Shown piece after piece: positions 59,389 to 64,000 of a stretch of DNA of 64,000 nucleotides (within the stretch, counting starts at the first letter, position 1; each line of letters begins with the position of its first letter). A model generated the notes under the pieces. The model did not search any database. It was not told where the DNA came from and saw nothing but the letters and a program-made list of their open reading frames with translations. The stretch comes from an uncultured Rhodopila sp. (GTDB taxonomy: Bacteria > Pseudomonadota > Alphaproteobacteria > Acetobacterales > Acetobacteraceae): NCBI RefSeq assembly GCF_903944925.1, contig NZ_CAJATU010000131.1, positions 62,001-126,000 of the forward strand. The letters are read 5' to 3'. The position numbers were made by a program, and so were the translations under genes.

Positions 59389-61164
59389 TCAGCCGCCGAT
59401 AATCGCCCGCACCTTGGCCGCCAGCACGTCGAGTGCAAACGGCTTGGCCAGCATCTGCATATCCGGCCCGAGCGGCCCCTGCTTCCTGATCGCGTCGCCG
59501 GCATAGCCGCTGATCAGCAATATCGGCAGCCGGGGCACCAGCTCCCGCGCCGCATCCGCAAGCTGCCGCCCGTTCAACCCGCCCGGCAGGCCCACATCCG
59601 TCACCAGCAGCTTCACGTCGATCGGCTCCGGCGCGTCCAGCAATCTCCGCAACACGTGCAAACCGTGCGGACCGTCCTCGGCCTCGATCACCCGATAGCC
59701 CATTTCGCGCAGCGCCTCGGCGGTGAACTGCCGGATGATCTCCTCATCCTCGACCAGCAGCACCGTTGCCGGGTTTGCGCCGGCTTGCGCCGCCGGCCGG
59801 ATAACCCGCTGCACCGGGGCTGCCTTTCCGCCGTCGGCTTCGGCCGCGCTCCGCGGTAGATACAGATGCACCGAGGTGCCCGACCCGACGGTGCTTTCCA
59901 GCCGCACCAGGCCATGCGACTGCCGCACGAAGCCGTACAGCTGGCTCAGGCCGAGGCCGGTTCCCTGGCCGTCCGGCTTGGTCGTGAAAAACGGCTCGAA
60001 CGCGCGCGCCAGCACCTCCGGCGGCATGCCGGACCCGGTGTCGGCCACGGTGATGCGGACGAAATCGCCGGCCGCCACGCCATCCCAGGGGCGCACCTCC
60101 GCCTCGTCCAGGGTCACATGGTCCGTGCTGATGACGATCGTCCCGCCATTCGGCATCAGTGCGTCGCGGGCGTTGATCGCCAGGTTCAGCAGCGCGTTCT
60201 CCAACTGGTTCGGATCGCAGCGCACCGGCCAGCAACCGGGCTTCAGGTCAAGGCCGACAGTGATGTTCGGCCCGACGGTCCGCTGGATCAGCGCCTGCAT
60301 GCCGCCGACAAGCTCACCCGGGGCCAGGACTTTCGGAGTAAGCGTCTGCCGCCGCCCGAAACCGAGCAGCCGCTGGGTCAGCGAGGCGGCACGATCCGCC
60401 GCCGTCAGCGCCGCTTCCAGCAGCTCCGGCGCGCGCTCGGGGCGGCCGGTGGAGATCCGCCGCTGCGCCAGCGCGATCCCGCTGCTGATCGCCTGCAACA
60501 TGTTGTTGAAGTCATGCGCGATGCCGCCGGTCAGTTGCCCGATGGCTTCCATTTTCTGCGCCTGGCGCAGGGCGTCCTCGGCGCGCTCGCGCTCGGCGAT
60601 CTCATTCGACAGCCGCGTGTTCGCGTCCGCGAGTTCCCGCAGGTGGATCTTCTGCGCCGTCAGGTCCGTCAGAATGCCGCACAGCAGGGTCGTATCGGAA
60701 TCATCCAGCAGGCTGAGCGTCACATGCGCCGCAACCGCCTGCCCATCGGCGGCGCGCAAGGTCAGTTCGCGCCGGACTCCGGTCTGCCTCGCCTCGGTCA
60801 AAAGGTCCTGGAACGCGCCGCCATCGTCCGGGGACAGGAACGGCAGCAGGGTCCGGCCAATCAGCCGCTCATGCGGAACGGCCAGCATTTCGGCGAGGCG
60901 GCGGTTGCAATAGACGACATGGCCTTCGCCATCGAGCGTGACCGCGCCCTCCTGAATCTGCTCGATCAGCAAGCGATACGGCCGATCGGCGCTTTCCAGG
61001 GTGTAGACCATTTGCTCGCCGCGGTGGTCTTCGACCACGACGGCATCGATCTCGCCCCGCCTGATGGCGCCGAGCGTGTCCTCGCATTCCTCCAGCCGCG
61101 CCTCAAGCTCCCGGATTCGCTCCAGCAGATGGGCCTGCCCGGCCGGGGCCTGTTCGGGCTGCAT
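59389..61164 (-). CDS. Hybrid sensor histidine kinase of the kai operon
   Basis: 591 residues. Order: N-terminal coiled coil (about 10-45), PAS (about 60-180; YRLLIEQIQEGAVTLDGEGH, GRTLLPFLSPDDGG), HisKA with GQLTGGIAHDFNNMLQAISS, HATPase with NQLENALLNLAINARDALMP and ITVADTGSGMPPEVLARAFE, then a receiver ending (TVLLVEDEEIIRQFTAEALR, phospho-Asp in KLLVTDVGLPGGLNG). The receiver is on the same chain and no output domain is present, so the phosphoryl group must pass to another protein. It begins directly after the second kaiB stop; it is the natural output partner of KaiC/KaiB here. Confidence 0.92.
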   Translation of the reverse strand: MQPEQAPAGQAHLLERIRELEARLEECEDTLGAIRRGEIDAVVVEDHRGEQMVYTLESADRPYRLLIEQIQEGAVTLDGEGHVVYCNRRLAEMLAVPHERLIGRTLLPFLSPDDGGAFQDLLTEARQTGVRRELTLRAADGQAVAAHVTLSLLDDSDTTLLCGILTDLTAQKIHLRELADANTRLSNEIAERERAEDALRQAQKMEAIGQLTGGIAHDFNNMLQAISSGIALAQRRISTGRPERAPELLEAALTAADRAASLTQRLLGFGRRQTLTPKVLAPGELVGGMQALIQRTVGPNITVGLDLKPGCWPVRCDPNQLENALLNLAINARDALMPNGGTIVISTDHVTLDEAEVRPWDGVAAGDFVRITVADTGSGMPPEVLARAFEPFFTTKPDGQGTGLGLSQLYGFVRQSHGLVRLESTVGSGTSVHLYLPRSAAEADGGKAAPVQRVIRPAAQAGANPATVLLVEDEEIIRQFTAEALREMGYRVIEAEDGPHGLHVLRRLLDAPEPIDVKLLVTDVGLPGGLNGRQLADAARELVPRLPILLISGYAGDAIRKQGPLGPDMQMLAKPFALDVLAAKVRAIIGG

Positions 61165-61485
61165 TCAGGCCTCGCCGAGGGACGGCAGCACCGCCAGGTC
61201 GAGCGCGCGCAGCAGTCGATCCTCCTCGGACAGGTCGCCGACGATACGGCGAACCGGCAGCGGCAGCAGCTTCACCAATGTCGGCGCGGCGATGACGTCG
61301 TATTCCCTGGCGAATTGCGGCTGCTGGTAGATATCGATGATTTCGAGATCGGACTGCCCGGCGAGACGCTGCGAGCAGACCCGCTTGAGGTTCTCGATCG
61401 CGCGCCGCGACCGGAGCGTGCTGCCGGCGACGATCAGCCGCAAACGATGGGTGATTTCCGGCGGGGGTTCGGTCGCTTGCATCAT
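61165..61485 (-). CDS. kaiB: KaiB-family protein (second copy)
   Basis: 106 residues. [60 protein letters not shown] match KaiB, a thioredoxin-like fold-switching protein. Starts with ATGA overlap (61482-61485) at the end of the first kaiB and abuts the kinase gene. The two copies differ enough to suggest separate roles rather than a recent duplication. Confidence 0.92.
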   Translation of the reverse strand: MMQATEPPPEITHRLRLIVAGSTLRSRRAIENLKRVCSQRLAGQSDLEIIDIYQQPQFAREYDVIAAPTLVKLLPLPVRRIVGDLSEEDRLLRALDLAVLPSLGEA

Positions 61486-61823
61486 GGGACATCCGCCTTT
61501 TGCCGTATATCCAGGCCAACCAGTACGCGTTCCGTATTCGACAGGTCGCCGATGATCCGCTTCAGCGGTGTCGGCAGGCGGCGCACCAAGGTGGGTACCG
61601 CCAGGATCTGATCGCCCGCCGCCAGCCGCGGGTTTTGCAGCAGGTCGATCACCTCGATCTCATAGCGTCCGGCCAGATGGGTTTCGCAGACGCGCCGCAG
61701 GTTGTTCATGGCGGCGATCGACCGTCCGGTGTGGCCGGCGACATACAGTCGCAGGTAATAATAACCGGTATCGCTATCGGCGCCGGCGGGGGCATCGTCG
61801 AAATCGGCGGTGTCCGGCATCAT
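61482..61823 (-). CDS. kaiB: KaiB-family protein (first copy)
   Basis: 113 residues with an acidic N-terminal extension ([20 protein letters not shown]) before the KaiB core [40 protein letters not shown] and [20 protein letters not shown]. The core threonine-proline of the fold-switch region (VPTLVR) is kept. Overlaps the kaiC stop by four bases. It would bind the KaiC CI ring. Confidence 0.93.
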   Translation of the reverse strand: MMPDTADFDDAPAGADSDTGYYYLRLYVAGHTGRSIAAMNNLRRVCETHLAGRYEIEVIDLLQNPRLAAGDQILAVPTLVRRLPTPLKRIIGDLSNTERVLVGLDIRQKADVP

Positions 61824-63538
61824 TCGGCGCCTCCCCGCCGCTCGGCAATGGCGACGCGATCCCGGGACAGTACGACATCGTGCGCCTCGTCTTCCAGCAG
61901 CAGAGCATGCGCTTCATCCTGCTCGGCGTCGAGGGTGGCCCGCAATTCGTTGATCTGACGTTCCAGCGCCCGCCGCCGCCGCTCCGATTCACGCCGCCGC
62001 TGCCCGATATCGCGCCGCCGCCGCTCGGCCGCGGCAAGCTCGCGCGCCTCCTGCGACAGGCGCGCGGTGCCGGTCAGCACCCCGTCCGGGCCGACATAGG
62101 GATCGATCAGTTCGATCCCGCTATCCGTCATCCGGTACTCGCGCACCTGGTTGGAGTGGCTCGAACCGCGCGACTTGATCAAATACAGCACGCGGTTGCG
62201 TTCACCGTTCGCTTCGAGGTCCATCAGCCTGATCCAGCTATCCATCAGCGAGGACAATGCCTGGTCGGTGCCGTCGTTGAGCGACGAGGAGATCCGCAGG
62301 CTGGTGAACATCCCGGTGACGCCGGCGCTTTTCAGGAAATCCACCATGCGCAGCAAGGTCGCGTGCACCTCCGCGATCGGGCCGCGGAACGCCGAGATCG
62401 GGTCGATGACCACCACCGACGGCCTGAACTCCAGCACGTCGCGATGCATTCGCGCCAGGTGCATCTCCAGCCCGTACAGGCTGGGCCGCGCGGCCTCGAA
62501 GCGCAGCAGCCCGGCATCGACCCGGCGCCGCAGGTCGAGGCCGACGGAGCGGACGTTGCGGCAGATTTCCTCGGCGCTTTCCTCGAACGCGAAAAACATG
62601 CAGCGCTCGCCGCGGCGGCAGGCGGCATCGATGAAATGGCTGGCGATGGTGGTCTTGCCGGTGCCGGCGACGCCGGACAGCAGAATGCTGGAGCCGCGGT
62701 AGAAGCCGCCGTTGCGCAGCATCGCATCCAGCCCGGCGATGCCGGTGGACACCACCTCGTTCGACACCGGGCGGTCGATGCCGGACGAGGTGACCGGCAG
62801 CATGCTGATGCCCGACGCGTCGATCAGGAACGGATATTCGTTGGTGCCGTGCGCCGAACCGCGGTACTTCACCACCCGCAGCCGTCGCGTGGTGATCTGG
62901 TCGATGACGCGGTTGTCGAGCAGGATGACGCAGTCGGAGATGTATTCCTCCAGCCCGTGCCGGGTAAGCTGGCCGTCGCCGCGCTCCCCGGTGATGACCG
63001 CCGTCAGGCCGCGATCCTTGATCCAGGCGAACAGCCGGCGCAGTTCGGCGCGCAGGATGGCGGTATCGGAAAAGCCGGAAAACAGCGATTCGATGGTGTC
63101 GAGCACGATCCGCTTGGCCCCGACGGAGTCCACCGCGTAGCCGAGCCGGACGAACAGGCCTTCGAGGTCGTATTGCCCGGTTTCCTCGATCTCGCTGCGC
63201 TCGACGCGGACATGGTCCACCGCGAGCTTGCCGGCCTGCACCAGCCCGTCGAGGTCGCAGCCGAGCGAGGCAACATTGGCCGCGAGATCTTCCGCGCGCT
63301 CTTCGAAGCTCATGAAGACGCCGGGTTCGCCGAACAGGGTGGCACCATTGACCAGGAACGTGACGGCGAACAGCGTCTTGCCGCATCCGGCGGCGCCGCA
63401 AATCAGGCTGGGACGGCCGGTGGGTAGTCCGCCCAGCAGGATCTCGTCGAAACCGGAGATCCCGGTGGCGGATTTCGGAAGCACGGTGGTGGCAGGCTGG
63501 GTCGTGGCAGACCCGGTATTGGCAGGCTGGGGCGGCAT
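61820..63538 (-). CDS. kaiC: KaiC-like double RecA ATPase/autokinase
   Basis: 572 residues. CI: Walker A GAAGCGKT (48-55) and catalytic Glu pair in [10 protein letters not shown] (79-80). CII: Walker [10 protein letters not shown] (288-296) and Glu pair in [10 protein letters not shown] (319-320). KaiC phosphorylates Ser431/Thr432 in cyanobacteria; the matching segment here reads [12 protein letters not shown], so Ser429-Ser430 replace Ser-Thr. The last ~70 residues are an Arg/Glu-rich coiled coil ([20 protein letters not shown]) in place of the A-loop. First gene of kaiC-kaiB-kaiB-kinase. No KaiA is seen. Confidence 0.95.
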   Translation of the reverse strand: MPPQPANTGSATTQPATTVLPKSATGISGFDEILLGGLPTGRPSLICGAAGCGKTLFAVTFLVNGATLFGEPGVFMSFEERAEDLAANVASLGCDLDGLVQAGKLAVDHVRVERSEIEETGQYDLEGLFVRLGYAVDSVGAKRIVLDTIESLFSGFSDTAILRAELRRLFAWIKDRGLTAVITGERGDGQLTRHGLEEYISDCVILLDNRVIDQITTRRLRVVKYRGSAHGTNEYPFLIDASGISMLPVTSSGIDRPVSNEVVSTGIAGLDAMLRNGGFYRGSSILLSGVAGTGKTTIASHFIDAACRRGERCMFFAFEESAEEICRNVRSVGLDLRRRVDAGLLRFEAARPSLYGLEMHLARMHRDVLEFRPSVVVIDPISAFRGPIAEVHATLLRMVDFLKSAGVTGMFTSLRISSSLNDGTDQALSSLMDSWIRLMDLEANGERNRVLYLIKSRGSSHSNQVREYRMTDSGIELIDPYVGPDGVLTGTARLSQEARELAAAERRRRDIGQRRRESERRRRALERQINELRATLDAEQDEAHALLLEDEAHDVVLSRDRVAIAERRGGAE

Positions 63539-64000
63539 GGTCCGGTTTTGTCCTCTCCGGCGTTACGCCCGTTGGGCAGCTTGCGGGGTGACTGGCGGGA
63601 CCGCCAGCCGAACCGCGCTGCAGCCGGGTGTTGTTTCACTGCAATGATTATTTCGTTCCCCCGGCCGGTGTCCATCGAAATCGCCGGATGCACCCGGTAA
63701 TGCCGGGTATCGCGCCGCAATCCGTGCCGCCGCCGCGGACCCGCCGGGTAAACCGGCCGGGACGGCAGGATGAAGACCGTCGTGCAAAGACATTGCCACC
63801 CTCCGGGGGAACCGGACGACTATGACCGCCGAGTCGCATCGGCCATTGATCCAGCGCAAAAATTTGCCGCGCGGAAAACCGGCGGCTGCGTCATGACCCC
63901 GCCAAAGCGCTATAGCTTGATATAGATCATTCCCGGCGAAGGCCCGCTGACGGCACACTGTTCGCTGTTCGGATACCGCCGCTTTAATGACACACACTAT
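63539..64000. other. Region upstream of kaiC, no gene seen
   Basis: 462 bases to the window end. GGAGAGG lies just before the kaiC ATG. An FNR-type site is at 63917-63930. I see no convincing ORF; open frames here have poor composition. The promoter of the kai operon must be inside. Confidence 0.55.
63917..63930. promoter_or_regulatory. FNR/FixK-type box, one mismatch
   Basis: TTGAT-atag-ATCAT, one base off the symmetric consensus. It is about 380 bases upstream of kaiC, and may instead serve a gene to the right of the window. Confidence 0.5.

Noticed and set aside
63563-63997. Minus-strand 144-codon frame upstream of kaiC
   Set aside because: No family resemblance, no ribosome site, poor codon pattern; treated as intergenic.

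Overview
The window is GC-rich DNA with the gene set and gene order of a Rhodospirillales-type alphaproteobacterium. An Acetobacteraceae-like host is my inference, from MucR, an AcpXL very-long-chain acyl cluster, CstA-YbdD, proA-nadD-rsfS, tsaB-rimI, Lnt next to a small XRE regulator, and monomeric isocitrate dehydrogenase. No rRNA, CRISPR array, complete insertion sequence or prophage is visible. One tRNA-Leu(UAA) lies at about 20.0 kb.

Layout: 0-5 kb has a partial MHS-type carboxylate transporter, a CYP153-like alkane hydroxylase, and cstA-ybdD. 4.4-6.8 kb is proA-nadD-rsfS. 6.8-7.9 kb is a lower-GC scar with a broken FRG-domain gene and an antitoxin that has lost its toxin. 8-12.6 kb has a beta-hydroxyacid dehydrogenase, a SPOR lytic transglycosylase with Cys-rich internal repeats and an FAD hydroxylase. 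12.8-19.4 kb is a signalling block: STAS antagonist plus RsbW-like kinase on the + strand, then on the - strand a coiled-coil protein, an OmpA-type membrane protein, a Rab-like GTPase and a PAS-PP2C phosphatase.

20-27.3 kb is the most unusual part. A PQQ-type dehydrogenase/cytochrome c fusion is followed by a tight operon of a non-canonical radical SAM protein (CX8CX2C) and three nitrogenase-superfamily proteins (H-, D- and K-like). The cysteine pattern suggests one four-ligand Fe-S cluster between D and K, not a P-cluster, and no FeMo-co histidine ligand. Its substrate is unknown.

27.5-33 kb has a chalcone-isomerase-fold protein, a CaiB/BaiF CoA-transferase with a CitE-like lyase, a CHRD protein, a DUF2459 protein and a Tat-exported metallo-beta-lactamase-fold enzyme. 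33.1-37.1 kb is the acpXL-fabZXL-fabF2XL-fabF1XL cluster for very-long-chain acylation of lipid A. Its usual downstream partners are absent here and a degraded membrane-protein gene sits in their place. 37.2-43.2 kb has an M20 amidohydrolase, monomeric icd, a dienelactone hydrolase and a TAXI-like binding protein. 43.2-45.8 kb is an undescribed-looking operon of a chorismatase/Rid-like protein and two 2OG-Fe(II) oxygenases, with a perfect FNR-type box upstream.

46-59 kb holds mostly housekeeping and envelope genes: guaB, lnt, olsB-like, fur-like, mucR, rimI, tsaB, a nitroreductase, and a DctA/GltP symporter coupled to a periplasmic binding protein. 59.4-63.5 kb is a kaiC-kaiB-kaiB-hybrid histidine kinase operon, a KaiA-less clock-like system. 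A related palindromic repeat occurs at several intergenic sites.
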